Shown: positions 27,454 through 44,276, counted from the stretch's first letter. The stretch: DNA of 64,000 nucleotides from Polyodon spathula (GCF_017654505.1 NC_054548.1:24176870-24240869), one strand, 5' to 3'. Numbers and translations: made by a program. The notes: generated from the letters alone by a model not told the origin.

Positions 27454-27620
27454 AGTGATGCACAGTTCTGGTCCTTGAGATCCAGCCTAGATATTTTTTC
27501 CACGCACGTTCCAATTCCATGCATGTTCTACTCACTAATGGTTAATTAACTTATTTTGGACCTGATTAAAACAAAAACCCAGACTGGAATGGCACTTGAA
27601 GGCTAGAGTAGTACACCACT
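27454..27620. mobile_element. Short fold-back MITE
   Basis: Ends AGTGATGCACAG and GTACACCACT form an imperfect inverted repeat, and subterminal GGTCCTTGAGATCCAGCCTAG resembles the CCAGTCTGG...CACTTGAAGGCTAG end. The general layout is that of a common fish hAT-like MITE class. No clear target duplication was seen. Confidence 0.5.
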
Positions 27621-28586
27621 GGACTAGTGACACGTGTGTTAAACAGTTGTTCATGGTCAGTGAGCGTAGTTTTAATGTGGATCAAAACAAAGCACTGACA
27701 ATGGCTACTATGTTTATATATTGACGAATAGTAGCACTAAAACTAGTGGAATGTTTACCTCTGAGTTCACTGCACTTAAAACAAATCATGACTTATACAC
27801 CATTACTTTTTAGAAAAATACCTTGAAGCGTGTTCTGTTATCTTTCTTTTGCTTTTCTCCTGAGGCACCTTTGCAATGTCTTTTGCTTTTTTCATCTTAA
27901 ATTGGTTCCATTTTGTACAGAAATTGAAATCTGTAGTGTGTCAAAACATATCCTATAGCAACAAAGCGATCTGATTGGTTGGAAAGGTTGTGATGGTGTA
28001 CAATGTATGTTTAATAACTGACTACAATCACTCACAATTATATTTTTTATTAGTTTGTTATATCTGTACAAAACATAAACCCCAGTAAGTAATATGTGTT
28101 TGTGTGTGTGTGTGTGTGTATTTTTTCCACTTACATTTTCCTTATATGCAGTAAACTCAACCTAGAATATATGCTCTCTGATTTAAGGAAGAGATTATGA
28201 AAGCAGGACATAAAAATGTGGCAATTGGTGGTTTACAGGCTAAGGGGAAAGTTTTGTCTAAAGAACTGTTAAATGTTTCCTACTCTCTGTCTCCATATTC
28301 ATATAAATATGTTAAATTGTGCAAACTGCAATTGTAGACCCCTCAGGCTGTCATTGTAGACTTGTATTTTAGCCAGAGGAAAAGCGATTAGGTACAGAGC
28401 ATCTAATGAATTTTATATAACAAAGAATTTGTAAATTATGTGACAATACGGGTGAGTGGGGGTGGTGAATCTATAAGGAAGGTAAAACCCCTAAACTTTC
28501 TAACAAGCAACAGTGTTATGAATAAAGACTCAAATTACTCAAGACTGTCTGTAGGAAAGGTAATGCTATGTGATAAATGGGTCTAT

Positions 28587-28700
28587 GACAATTTGTCACC
28601 AACAATTCATCACAAACAATTTATCACCAGCAATTTATCACCAGCAGTTCATCACAGGGTACAATTCATCACCAGTGACAATTCATCACAGAGGGTACAT
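28587..28700. repeat. Degenerate 14-bp tandem repeat (CAATTCATCACCAG)
   Basis: About seven units of CAATTYATCACMRN in a row, some with extra GGGTA or TGA between units. Isolated related TGACAAATTG and TGACGGATTAC motifs follow near 29018-29047. Confidence 0.8.
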
Positions 28701-29224
28701 TATCATATCACAGCTGTTTAAAACGCTACAGGTGAAAATGACCGGTGCGGTAGGTAGTTTGAAATTTTGGTGCTTCTAGTGTTAAAATAAAGGTTTGAAA
28801 AACAAACTTGTTATTTTTGTTTTGGTTTTTTTCTTATTTGTTTGTTAGTTGGGTGGTCACGAACTAGTAAAAGTTAGTACATTATGGGTTTAATTTATGT
28901 AATTTGTAAGTGAATACGTACTGTATCTGTTATTTATGATTTATTATAGCTCTGTTTGTTTTTAGCACAGTTTTTATGACATATTTTGACATATTCATTG
29001 TTGGTGATGAAAAATGCGTGACAAATTGACAGGATACCATGACGGATTACATTATGTATATTCACATACATACATATCTATATGTTAATATTAAGACTAC
29101 TCCTAAATTTACTAACAGTATAAAAACATATCTGTGTATCACCATGAATCATTATAACCTATAAACAAAATTATGCTTTTTATGTTGTAAGAATTCATAC
29201 ACCAGAACCATCTCTTGTGTTATA

Positions 29225-30724
<1,500 letters not shown>

Positions 30725-30825
30725 TATTCATAGAAATCCAATACCACTACTGGGTTAAAATACACTTTAAAATGGGCTTATAGCTGAATCCAGTTGACAT
30801 GCACTCACTCTGCTGTAGTCTAGAG

Positions 30826-30968
30826 CAGGGGTGTCAAAGCCTGGTCCTGGGGGGACCAATTAAGCTCCTAATAAGCACTTAATTGGTCCAATTAAGTAAT
30901 TTAGGGTACAGTTGGAACAAAAATCAGGTTTGACAGCGGCCCTCCAGGACCAGGATTGGAGACCCCTA
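30826..30968. mobile_element. hAT-like MITE
   Basis: A 143-bp element with ends CAGGGGTGTC and GAGACCCCTA (inverted) and complementary subterminal GGTCCTGG / CCAGGACCAGG. The flanking octamers GTCTAGAG and CTCTAAAG match at 6 of 8, compatible with an old hAT target duplication. Confidence 0.65.
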
Positions 30969-31126
30969 CTCTAAAGCATTGGAACTTAAACCATTCCCTT
31001 AAAATCTGATAAACCACCAGAAGTAACATTTAATACAACATTATCTGATAAATAATAATATACAAATTGTAATCAAAATAGGTTTAGGTAGCCAGCTTCC
31101 CAATATTTGTTTCTATTTCTGTGAAT

Positions 31127-31360
31127 TTTATTTTTTTTTTTTTTGAGTCTCTCTGACACATTTGATAAATACAGTTAGCAAACTTAAACTATTACATATC
31201 ACAATTATGCTCAATAAAATTCTTTATGGAGAGGTCCTGTACATATTTTATACATAATAAGGTCTACATGTCAGGAATGCTGTAAAAATACATGACATCT
31301 TTTCTCATGCCTCCCCTTTCTTCTGCCCCACATCCTTTTTCAGTTGCCCCTCCGTTGGTT
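31127..31360 (-). promoter_or_regulatory. ABI3BP: ABI3BP 3' UTR with candidate poly(A) signal
   Basis: Non-coding after the TAG at 31361-31363. On the minus strand an AATAAA lies at 31132-31127, next to an A-run. The real cleavage site cannot be proved from sequence. Confidence 0.45.
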
Positions 31361-31555
<195 letters not shown>

Positions 31556-31856
31556 TTATAGGTATGTAGAAAATGAAAACTCTTCCAGCCTGTTTTATAT
31601 TTTATAGCCTGTCATTCTAAGGTTGACCAATACTAGGGTGTTGATGCACCTGTGCTAATAAAAGTGTCCATGCCGAGTAGAAAGCATGGACAAAATTTTG
31701 GTCAATGTAGATTTGCCTTAGCAGGTATGGAGAGTCTGTCAGACTATGTGTCAAATGCCCAACTTGTTTGAGCCTGAAATATTGACATGCAACCATGTCT
31801 TAAGAGGAGCTGTACCATGTGTACTTCTTGACAACTGTTTGAATATTAACACAAAT

Positions 31857-31860
<4 letters not shown>

Positions 31861-31946
<86 letters not shown>
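31861..31946. repeat. (TA)n microsatellite
   Basis: About 86 bp of TA dinucleotide with one small break, in the last ABI3BP intron. It yields false Ile/Tyr reading frames on both strands. Confidence 0.95.
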
Positions 31947-32516
31947 GGTTTTTCTGGCATATATATAGTACACAATAGTTTGGGCACTGGTTTTATCTGG
32001 CATACAGAATAGTACACAATAAAGTGTTATCCAGCTATCCTGCAGTCAATCAGAGCTGACGAAAAATGAAAAACATTTGTTAAAACATTGTGAATAGTGT
32101 GAGGAGCACCATGTGCAGCCTGTTGTTTACTGGTAGTTATTGTTTTCTATTTTATACATATAGTAAGAACTGTATGATGTAACCCTAACTGGTTGTTTTT
32201 TTAAGAACTAAAATCCTGATGAAAAGGGTGGTGAAAAAGAAAGAAAGGGAACACTCTCAAGATTCCATGCTAACATGTGGTGTGCAGGGAGTCTCATCGT
32301 AGGAGAGACGTCATCTTGTGCAGTTTGAGCAAGGGGACTTTGAAGCACAAATGAAGATTGTAAATAATTAATAAATAAATAAATAAATAAAATAGATAAA
32401 AGATAATAAATAATTTTCTATTTTTCCGAAAATAAGGGGGGAAGGGGACCAACCCTGTTTTACCAAGTCAGGTCTTAGTTGACGGTGTTATTGACTTATA
32501 CGCACACCCATACCTG

Positions 32517-32518
<2 letters not shown>

Positions 32519-32580
<62 letters not shown>
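32519..32580. repeat. (AT)n microsatellite
   Basis: About 60 bp of AT dinucleotide with one phase break, in the last ABI3BP intron, only 140 bp from the neighbouring exon's donor. Confidence 0.95.
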
Positions 32581-32582
<2 letters not shown>

Positions 32583-32650
32583 ACTTGTGATGAATTAGGT
32601 GCGGTGTTATATGCAAGGGGTGGCATCTGCAAACAATATAAGATGTACTA

Positions 32651-32947
<297 letters not shown>

Positions 32948-33205
32948 TTAAAAATCGGGTATAATTATTTAATGAAAAAATCGGCTGAAGTCAGTTGGAT
33001 TTTTTTTATATATAATCAGAAAGAATAACTATTTGGGTAGAAATCAGGTTTTATTTGAAAGAAATAAACACATGGTTTAGCACAAAGTGTTGACAGCAAA
33101 GTTGTTGTCAAAAGTTTAATCCCCCAACGTATGTATAATTTTACACATTGGGGTATGCAAACTTTTGATGACATCTGTCTCTTTCCCCTCTATCTCTCTC
33201 TCTTT

Positions 33206-33207
<2 letters not shown>

Positions 33208-33250
<43 letters not shown>
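33208..33250. repeat. (AC)n microsatellite
   Basis: About 21 AC units preceded by a TC-rich stretch, in an ABI3BP intron. Confidence 0.95.
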
Positions 33251-33254
<4 letters not shown>

Positions 33255-33499
33255 TGTATATGGAGGCAATTCTCCATCCCAATCAAGTTTTATTTTGTAG
33301 TTAAGTTGCAAGTATAATTGCACACAGAACATAGGGGAAAACTAAACAACTTTCCTCTATGCTGTTTTACAAAGAGAAATGATCGACTTACATCAAAATG
33401 ATCTTGGCTTAAACATCCTCTCATAAATCAAATAACTGGGAAGAAAAGTGTGCAAAAAAAGCGAAAGCCTTAAAGCTATATTGTTGTAATTTTGAAAAA

Positions 33500-33501
<2 letters not shown>

Positions 33502-33571
<70 letters not shown>
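33502..33571. repeat. (AT)n microsatellite
   Basis: About 70 bp of uninterrupted TA/AT in an ABI3BP intron. Confidence 0.95.
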
Positions 33572-33574
<3 letters not shown>

Positions 33575-34074
33575 CACATTTTTCTAATAGGTAAATCAGC
33601 TTTACCATCATCAGTGCCAGTTCTGCTCTGTTGAATTTGAATCACAGACAACTGCGCATGTGTTTAATCATATACAGTATGTGTCTATTCAGGTGTTTTT
33701 CAGGTTTAACCCAAATGCAGAAAAAAGCTACTGGGGGTGGGGGGGGGGGTTGTGAGAAATCGGGTTAAATCGGGTAAAACCTAAAAATCAGACGCACTAC
33801 ATTATCTTAATCATACATGTCACATGACTCGATATGCTAAATGTAAATGTCAGGCGTGCAGACAGCGTTATGACAAAAAAAAACTCAATTTTCAGTAACC
33901 AATGTTGAATATGTTCTAATACAGTGTTCCTACTTTGAGACGAGTTATATTATTATCATTATTTTTCTGTTTTTAAATCTAATTGGGTTTAAAGGTAACT
34001 GCCTAGAAGATGGCATTAGACCATATCCTCTGTTGCTTAACACCTGTGCAGGACATGCAGGTACAACTGCCTCA

Positions 34075-35524
<1,450 letters not shown>

Positions 35525-35554
35525 CTGAAATGTATTCACTAACCCGGGGGTCCG
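35525..35554 (-). CDS. ABI3BP: ABI3BP 30-nt microexon (ADPRVSEYIS)
   Basis: Minus strand: acceptor TTCCTTTCAG, then CGGACCCCCGGGTTAGTGAA to CATTTCAG and donor GTGAGC. Phase 1 at both ends, coding ADPRVSEYIS. The mammalian protein, as I recall it, has ADPRVSEPVSAG at this point between the fibronectin domain and the C-terminal domain, which supports the call. Being symmetric, it can be skipped without a frame change. Confidence 0.85.
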
Positions 35555-35698
35555 CTGAAAGGAACCAAATAAATATATAAAAAAACATGAAATCACAAAT
35601 CTAGTTAGGTTTCTGAGAAAAAGCAAATTTAATATCAAGATTGTGTTAGCAATCATGTTTTTATAGCCTCTGAAAAAAATAAAATAATCAATAATCTA

Positions 35699-35992
35699 TT
35701 TGTTATGGTAAAAGTTTGAATCTGGTAAATCTTAAGTTTTACCAGTAACTGTCAACATTTAACAAGTAAGATGGTAAATGTCGGGAATTATGAAGAAATA
35801 TTTAGCTTTTCGGACATTTACCAGTTAATCTTTTGATTTACCAAAGGTTACTGGTAAAGGCACTTAGCACATTTATCGGTAAATGTCAAAAGTAAAGAGT
35901 TATCATGTTGATTTCTGACATGTTGACATTTACCAGTAAACCTTGAGATTTGCCAAGTTTCAAACTTTTACTCTAACATATACTATAACAAA
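35699..35992. repeat. Fold-back element with repeated TTTACCAGT motif
   Basis: The left part TTGTTATGGTAAAAGTTTGA is matched in inverse by the right part CAAACTTTTACTCTAACATA. Inside, GTTTTACCAGTAACTGTCAA pairs with TTGACATTTACCAGTAAACC. About six TTTACCAGT/ACTGGTAAA motifs occur in under 300 bp. Likely a MITE in an ABI3BP intron. Confidence 0.65.
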
Positions 35993-35999
35993 ATAACAC

Positions 36000-37651
36000 T
36001 GCATCACATACAGGAATCAAAACATTGTTATATTCTAACTCCGACTGTCTTGTACTTCCTGGGTCATTTTACATGGAGGGTCACATTTTCACATTCTTGG
36101 CTTCTTTCCTGTAAATAACCACTCATTGCTTCCCCAGTGACTGCTGTGCTTTCAGCTAGTAGCTGGCTTTGACCCTGAAGACACGGCTGAGGTGAAATAT
36201 CCCAGGAAGTGCCAGTGCAGACAGGTAACTCTAGGCATAGAAATTGAAAACATCCTTCAACCTAAAGTAATACCAGTTTTAAAATGAAAATACATGTGTG
36301 CTATAAAATGTGTGTTCTTTCAAAACTGCACATTTGAGACCTACATAGCTAATGGAAGTGTATGGTTTAGATTTATGACATTATTTCTTCCTTTGCTAGT
36401 TTTCGTTCTGCTTCTTATGGCTGTTTAAAAACTCTCAGGTCGTCAACATGGCTCTTTCATTCCAATAGATGTGACATCCCTTATCTAAGTAATAATACAG
36501 ATCCCTATAAGACTAAGTTGTTCAGTTGAAGACATGCTTTTATTGCAGCTGCTTCCAGTGGTGTTGTTGGGTCTTTATAATCACAACCCAGTGCTAAGCA
36601 GTTCCTATGGTATTAATCTAGAAATTCAAAAACTTACTGATATATAAAAACTGCTTATGAAATTGTCACAGCTCTGTAACTGTTCCAATAAACAATTATT
36701 GTGTTTTGATGCTTAGCCTTGACTGTAGTTGTTTTTCAAGGATTTTCTTTTGTTTTGTTTAAAATATTTCTAGGACAGGGTTGTCAAACTCAAATTGTGA
36801 CCAAGGAAAAAACTCTTACTCTGTTACTCTGTTACTCTTGTTTTTCACATTTTTATTTAACTTTTGTAGATTTAATAGGAATTCCCAACAATTTTTTAAA
36901 AAAAAATATAACTAACATGCATTACATAACCCTCACTCTAATCCAAGCCTGGGATCTGATGGGTATATCTGTTGTCCCTCTGTACTACTGCAATCCCTTT
37001 GGCTCCAAGGCTTCCCACTACATTCCTTTGCGGTTCTCGTTCCTTTAGTTTCTGATATGGTGGACGAAATCAGAGGCCACATAAAACATAAACCGAACGG
37101 AGTTGACCAAGTGCCTTGTGAAATTGAAACACAAGGCCATAACAATTCAAGTGTTTGTGAGTAAGTGGATGCAATCTACAGTCTGTGTTTATTGTACTGT
37201 CCTCTTGCCTCTTTGTGCTGTTTCCAAAGTTCTGAGGGGTTCTTGTTGCAACTATACAAAAATAGGGCTTCAGTTTTCCATTTTTTGACATATTCCGTGT
37301 TAACCTGAGATCCAGTGCAGCTCTTGAGTTGTGGTTGTCAGATAAGAGCTGGACAGCTGCTGCAGAAGGAATGCGGCTCACAGGGCTCTATCTGCAAAGT
37401 TTTAACTTCAGGCTTATTTAAAGAATGTTTTTCCAAAGTGTGTTTTTTCTATGACTAAAATACCTTTTCAAATGCCTGGGACTGTTAAATGATGTTCATA
37501 AAGAGTATAGACAGTGTATCAAACATAGTATTTGCAATAAGAACCACTCAGAATGATGAAAAAAATAAAACATTATAAAAGGGTGTTTTGTTTTAGGAGT
37601 ATAGCGTTTGCAGAACTTGCTTTAGAAAACTGTTAGTAAACGGTAGCTCAC
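36000..37651 (-). other. ABI3BP intron
   Basis: No exon, RNA or clear mobile element recognised. Confidence 0.55.
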
Positions 37652-37731
37652 CTGATTCTGTGCTAAACGGTACTGGTTCACTGGATGGACCCACTCCAAG
37701 TACATTTTTGGGTTGTACTGTAAACTCATAA
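37652..37731 (-). CDS. ABI3BP: ABI3BP exon, end of fibronectin III domain
   Basis: An 80-nt exon, acceptor TTTCTTTTCAG, donor CAG|GTGAGC, phase 2 in and phase 1 out. With the two bases from the preceding exon it encodes S-YEFTVQPKNVLGVGPSSE-PVPFSTES. The YEF-V-P-N-LG-GP-S pattern is the F and G strands of a fibronectin type III fold and matches the ABI3BP C-terminal FN3 domain. Confidence 0.93.
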
Positions 37732-38662
37732 CTGAAAAGAAACCGAAAAATAACCCTGTTAATCCTTTCAGTGTTAGAGGTTGCATAACTGATAATGTAC
37801 CTGGAATTGAAGTATGGAAAATTATTGAATAAAAAATGGTTAGTTGTTTATTCAATTCCCAAATACATTCAAGAGGGAATATATTAGCTATACAATAAAA
37901 GTGAGCTTAATATATTTTGTCGTGAAGTGACTTTAGCAGCCCTTCTCTGAGATTTTCTGAGCCCTTCTCTGAGCCAACGTGGAAGTTTTCATTATATACC
38001 CATTAGTAGTAATGGTAGAACTAATATGGCTTTACCAAGAAAATACTGCTTCAAACAAAACTGATCTCAAATGCAAAACCATAGTGCTGTTTATTATTAT
38101 GTGTTCACACACAAGACAAGACACTGATTTTCTGTCTTCTCCATTAGGGACAGGACACTCCCTTAATGGTTAATCCTTGTGTGATGTAATGATCGTCTCT
38201 TAGCCAGGAGCATCAGTTCATAGGAAGACCCAGTATATATTGTGCCTCTAAAATTCTGCCAAGCTGCCCCTTATTCAGCCACATAAAAAAACTCAAGAGT
38301 GCAGATGCTCCCCAGCGGGCCTCAATCTCCTAGCGTTGCTGACATTAGACCTCTGAAAACTGCAAATACCACCGGGAGAATAAACTCACTTCTGGGGATA
38401 ACATTTTTTGACAATTATTTTATTTTATTTATTCATTTACTTTCTATAGGAAAACTGCATGTTTAGATGTAGCCCTACATGATTAATTAAATGTAACTTT
38501 CCACTTACTTTATTGTCAAAAGGAGGGTAGCATTTGCGAATTCCATAAGCCATCAGGAAAAAAAAAAACTGATTTATTCGAATTGTGGAGATTCAATTAG
38601 GCTCTTCAGCCACCTCATTATGACAACACTGCATTTGGGACAGTGAATGATGGAGCAACCCC

Positions 38663-38666
<4 letters not shown>

Positions 38667-38739
<73 letters not shown>
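38667..38739. repeat. (AT)n microsatellite followed by T-run
   Basis: About 73 bp of AT dinucleotide adjoining a T20 run, which is the reversed A-tail of the SINE beside it. Confidence 0.95.
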
Positions 38740-38756
<17 letters not shown>

Positions 38757-39045
38757 TTAAATTTAGTAATCACCAATTATTTTATTATTTTCTCCCAATT
38801 TGGCAAATCCATTTATTTTTAGGCTCAGCTCACCGCTACCAGCCCCGCACTGACTCGGGACCAGAGAAGACGAACACACACATGTGCCATCAGCCGACTC
38901 ACCGTGCAGCCAACTCAGAGCTACAGCGTCGGAGGGCAATGCAGCTCTGGGCAGGTTACAGGCAAGCCTGCAGGTGACCGGCCAGAATACAGGGGTCACT
39001 GATGCACAGTGAGCCAAGGACACCCTGGCCGACCTAAATAGATAG
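38740..39045 (-). mobile_element. SINE-like element with poly(A) tail
   Basis: Read on the minus strand, a GC-rich body (about 39035-38830) is followed by AAATTGGGAGAAAATAATAA, ATTGGTGATTACTAAATTT and an A-run that merges into an AT array. This body-plus-tail layout is common in fish SINEs. I could not identify A/B boxes confidently, so the class is uncertain. Confidence 0.55.
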
Positions 39046-39134
39046 ATCCATGTATATGCAATGGTTTTATATTTTATTTTGTATATGTGTGAAAATCTCA
39101 AAATTAATAAACAGAATTGTAAAAAAAATAATAA

Positions 39135-39667
39135 CACTATGTAACACAATTTTTGTTCCTGGGTAGTAAGTGTTATTTCTTAATTTCTTATGCCTCAAAA
39201 GTACAGAAAATGGCTATTATTCCCCACAAACTTTGCTTTTGTGACCAGGACAGTGATATTTCAAAATATCACTATTTCCAATGGGAAAACGGGCAAATGT
39301 GTGTCTTTTCGTTCACATAAAGTCAGAAAAAAACAACATATGAATCCAATGTATTTACAGTATAATCGTAAATCTTGAAAAACTACTCACTTCTAAATCT
39401 TTTGTAGTCATTTTTGTATTACTTTAGTATAAATACATGTTAATTTGGATTCATATGTTGTTTTTTTCTGACTTTATGTGAACGAAAAGACACACATTTG
39501 CCCGTTTTCCCATTGGAAATAGTGATATTTTGAAATATCACTGTCCTGGTCACAAAAGCAAAGTTTGTGGGGAATAATAGCCATTTTCTATACTTTTGAG
39601 GCATAAGCAATTAGGAAATAGCACTTACTACCCAGGAACAAAAAAAAAAAATTATTGTTACACAGTG
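39135..39667. mobile_element. Palindromic PIF/Harbinger-type MITE, copy 2
   Basis: A 533-bp element, ends CACTATGTAACAC and GTTACACAGTG, flanked on both sides by TAA (39132-39134, 39668-39670). The two arms are long inverted copies of each other, each with an inner hairpin GTGATATTTYRAAATATCAC. The left arm lacks about 90 bp at the centre that the right arm retains. No transposase. It lies in an ABI3BP intron. Confidence 0.85.
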
Positions 39668-40571
39668 TAATAATGTGAGTTTTTTTTTTTTTGTAAGGGT
39701 TCACTTTCCTTTCCTCATCAGTTGAATGGCAAAGCGCTTGTGGTTCACATTCAACCTTTGCCTTTCCATTTGAGTTCAATGGTCTGGAATGCCAATTAAT
39801 TCATGGACTTTACACAGTTAGCTCTCACTTGTTGCATGATACTGGGTGCCCGTCCACTATGCGCACTTAAAACACTTATCAATTACTTTAATTGAAGACT
39901 GCAAGCGTAAAAGGTGTCTGTGTGCCCACAACCCAGCATGCAACTCACATTTCCTGAGATAGCTAATTTCCCTCTTAAAAAAAAAAAAAAAGGAATTAAT
40001 GGTGCAGGCCAGGATAGGTTATATTATAATCAGATTACCAGGGTTTATTTTATTCCAGCAGTATTGAATGGGCCCTAATGTCAGATGTACAGTTTATCTA
40101 TAAATCAAGGCAACTACATATTTTATAAATGACTGAGGGAGACACTTTTGACAGATTTTGGGGATTACAAAAAATAGTTTTTTTGTTCTAGAAGGGAAAT
40201 GATGGAAGTTCGTAAGGTGACTTTGATGTACTTTTGGAAATTAAAGGCACTTCTGAGGGCAGTTGCAGTGTAGTATTACCCTTCATTCTTGGCTTAGGCT
40301 AACTAACTGCTCCACAGAGCCAGATCAGACTTGTTATTGAAGAAGGTCCTTCAGAGAACAATAAACTCATTGGTGGAAGAGCCTGGCAAAGAATGATAAT
40401 AACAGCATCCACCAACCCAGTATTATTGTATGTATAAACACAGTAAACATACAGTGCCATTAGACTGGATTATTTAGGCCTATTACAGCATTTCTGCAAA
40501 GCAAATCTTAACTCAGTCACTTTAAGGTGGTTGTGAATGGAACTAGAGTTTGCTTTTTTAGAAGAGAATAT

Positions 40572-42175
<1,604 letters not shown>

Positions 42176-42245
42176 TATATATATGAGCACCCATGCATTC
42201 ATAGGGCATGTCAAAGCATTGCTGGACCTGCGTGTGTGTGTTTAC

Positions 42246-42351
42246 CTGGAGTCTGCTTTCAGGTTTTCCACTGCTGTGTGGGTCTGGTTTGTAACCATTA
42301 CGGATTCCTCATTTCCTGCAGGTCCTGTTGACTTGGAGATTACTTCATATT
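42246..42351 (-). CDS. ABI3BP: ABI3BP exon, middle of fibronectin III domain
   Basis: A 106-nt exon, acceptor CTTTTGTGTAG, donor CCAG|GTAAAC, phase 1 in and phase 2 out. It encodes (E)YEVISKSTGPAGNEESVMVT, NQTHTAVENLKADS. The EYEV-IS and VENLK- patterns are the C-C' strands and the E-strand/loop of the FN3 fold. It joins in frame with 42759-42971 and 37652-37731. Confidence 0.94.
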
Positions 42352-42758
42352 CTACACAAAAGGCAAGAGGACAATACCAATGTTTTCCTTCTGTATTTAT
42401 ATTCAATGCCCTTTTCCCTTTGGACATTTCATTAGTTTATTTCATTTGCACTACATTTGAAGCTTCTACACGTCTTTATTAATTTTTTTTTTTCATTAAA
42501 TTCCTATTTCATAAATACAGGACCTTCCGTGACAGTACAACCAGGTCCTCCATGCAGTCTACTCGCCTTTGTTCTTCCAGTACATTGTAGGCCACTTATT
42601 AGTAGCATCATCCAACTTCAGTGAGTTGGAGAGATCAATTTCTTTCCAAATGGCAATCCTAACCGGGACTCAATAATGCCTACAGAATTTAAGGTGCCTA
42701 TAGATGATGCCAACTCCCATTTTCCAGTGATAAATGTAAACACTGTAACATACAGTAC

Positions 42759-42971
42759 CTGTTGCAGAATCATTATCCACTTTCTGCCAGTCCAGGATGA
42801 TGAAGGAAGAGCAGCCCTCCACAGTCACCACGGTCAAGTTGGAGGGAGGGTGCTTAGGCGGGCCCGTGATGTCCTGATTCGAGGCTTCCTCCTCTTCAGG
42901 GAAGTGTCTGAGAGACTCTGTGATGGAACAAGGGTCATCTGGCTCCTTCATCATGTACTTCACATGAGGAG
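42759..42971 (-). CDS. ABI3BP: ABI3BP exon, start of fibronectin III domain
   Basis: A 213-nt exon, acceptor TTCTTGTTTTAG, donor ACAG|GTACTG, phase 1 in and out. It encodes (A)PHVKYMMKEPDDPCSITESL, RHFPEEEEASNQDITGPPKH, then PPSNLTVVTVEGCSSFIILD and WQKVDNDSAT. The PP-NLTVVTVEG-C-SF-ILDW segment is the A-B strands of the ABI3BP C-terminal FN3 domain; the acidic linker before it is also conserved. Confidence 0.95.
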
Positions 42972-43163
42972 CTAAAACAAGAACAAACAAGACCAATCAG
43001 CAACCAGGCAGGTTATAGAACCAGGAACAGAACTAAAATACCTCATCGCCCATGAACGCAGCGCTAATAAATATCTGTACGAAATGCGTTTCCAGAATTC
43101 GTGGACTTTTGTATTGAATACTTTAGGGTTTAATGCAGACTGTAGTTGTTGATTTCAGCTTAC

Positions 43164-43253
43164 CAATGAAACGTTCCTTTCCCATGGAGTCAATTTCCAA
43201 CAGAGGAGCTGTGTTGAAGACTGAAGAATTATCTGCAGGTTCCATCCTTGTTG
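43164..43253 (-). CDS. ABI3BP: ABI3BP exon (ATRMEPADNSS…GKERFI)
   Basis: A 90-nt exon, acceptor GGATCACAG, donor ATTG|GTAAGC, phase 1 in and out. It encodes (A)TRMEPADNSSVFNTAPLLEI, DSMGKERFI, which joins to APHVKYM in the next exon. The MGKERF-APHV junction is conserved in the family. Confidence 0.88.
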
Positions 43254-43617
43254 CTGTGATCCGATAATAATAATAAGATTTTTTTTTTTTTTTAATTCAG
43301 TTTATATTATTATTTTTTGATGGCTTAAGCAAATAACATTACCAAACCTATAATGATTCAGAAGCTAAAAACAAATAAATAAATAACACTGCATGCCACT
43401 GTAGGAAAGCTCCAATTTATATCATGCAATCAATACACACAACAGATTTTAAGATGCTCAGGGATTCGTCATTATCAGATGCACTAAAAAAATAAACACT
43501 CCATTACAGATCGCTGAAATATAATTATTTAGTAACCATTTTAACATGTTAAAACTTAGTAGTTATCATTGGTCAGTGCAAAAAGAAAAAAGGATACTTG
43601 TGAGTAAATCTATTTAC

Positions 43618-43746
43618 CATTTATTCTTATATCCGCTGCTGTCGTCAGTTTCCTTTCTTGTTTCGCTGGTTTTTCAGTTACTGAAGACAAAACCTTCCTG
43701 AGAACAGATGACTTGTCTGGTAATTGGCGGTCATCTGTTATCTTGA
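43618..43746 (-). CDS. ABI3BP: ABI3BP exon (VKITDDRQLPDKSS…)
   Basis: A 129-nt exon, acceptor CATTCTCCAG, donor AAATG|GTAAAT, phase 1 in and out. It encodes (V)KITDDRQLPDKSSVLRKVLS, SVTEKPAKQERKLTTAADIR, IN. Lys/Thr-rich and low complexity. It is called from clean splice sites, phase and position rather than from a domain. Confidence 0.8.
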
Positions 43747-44276
43747 CTGGAGAATGACAATACGATTTTAGTACTTTTTTCCTTTTAATAATTATAATCA
43801 TAATAATTAAAAAAATATATAATTCATGAACATCATTTTTATCTTTTATTTAACATTGTGTAATCAAAGAAACTACACAATGATATTTCAGAAACGATAC
43901 TAGTGATACAATATATCATGTTAGATTTTGAAAGTATATGGAAAACTAAAAAGTGGTGTGTAATTCAATATGTTAACGTAACATTATTCATTCTATAGGG
44001 TGATGCAAAACTTTTGCCCATAACTGAATATCCATCATATGAACACGTTGGTGTGACAGGCGGTCGGGTGCCGAGGCTACATTGGCTACAATAAAAACCT
44101 TCATGAAGGCTTTTTTGAAAACCCACTGAAGGCATGTTTTCTAAAGGGAATATACTGCTTTTAATCAATCAATCAAATTATTTTGTATAGCACCTTTCAT
44201 GCCAAAGCACTTCACATGACAAATAAATATACTATACAATAATATAATATAATATAATATATAATGTTTATTGTAC

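Larger units (their letters stand above)
27096..29220. other. Intergenic sequence with MITE and minisatellite
   Basis: No gene found. It holds a fold-back MITE (27454-27620), a GT microsatellite (28099-28119) and a degenerate 14-bp tandem repeat (28587-28700), described separately. Confidence 0.6.

Noticed and set aside
31800..32003. Ile/Tyr-rich frames here and at 17.4, 33.4 and 40.5 kb
   Set aside because: Translations of AT microsatellites.
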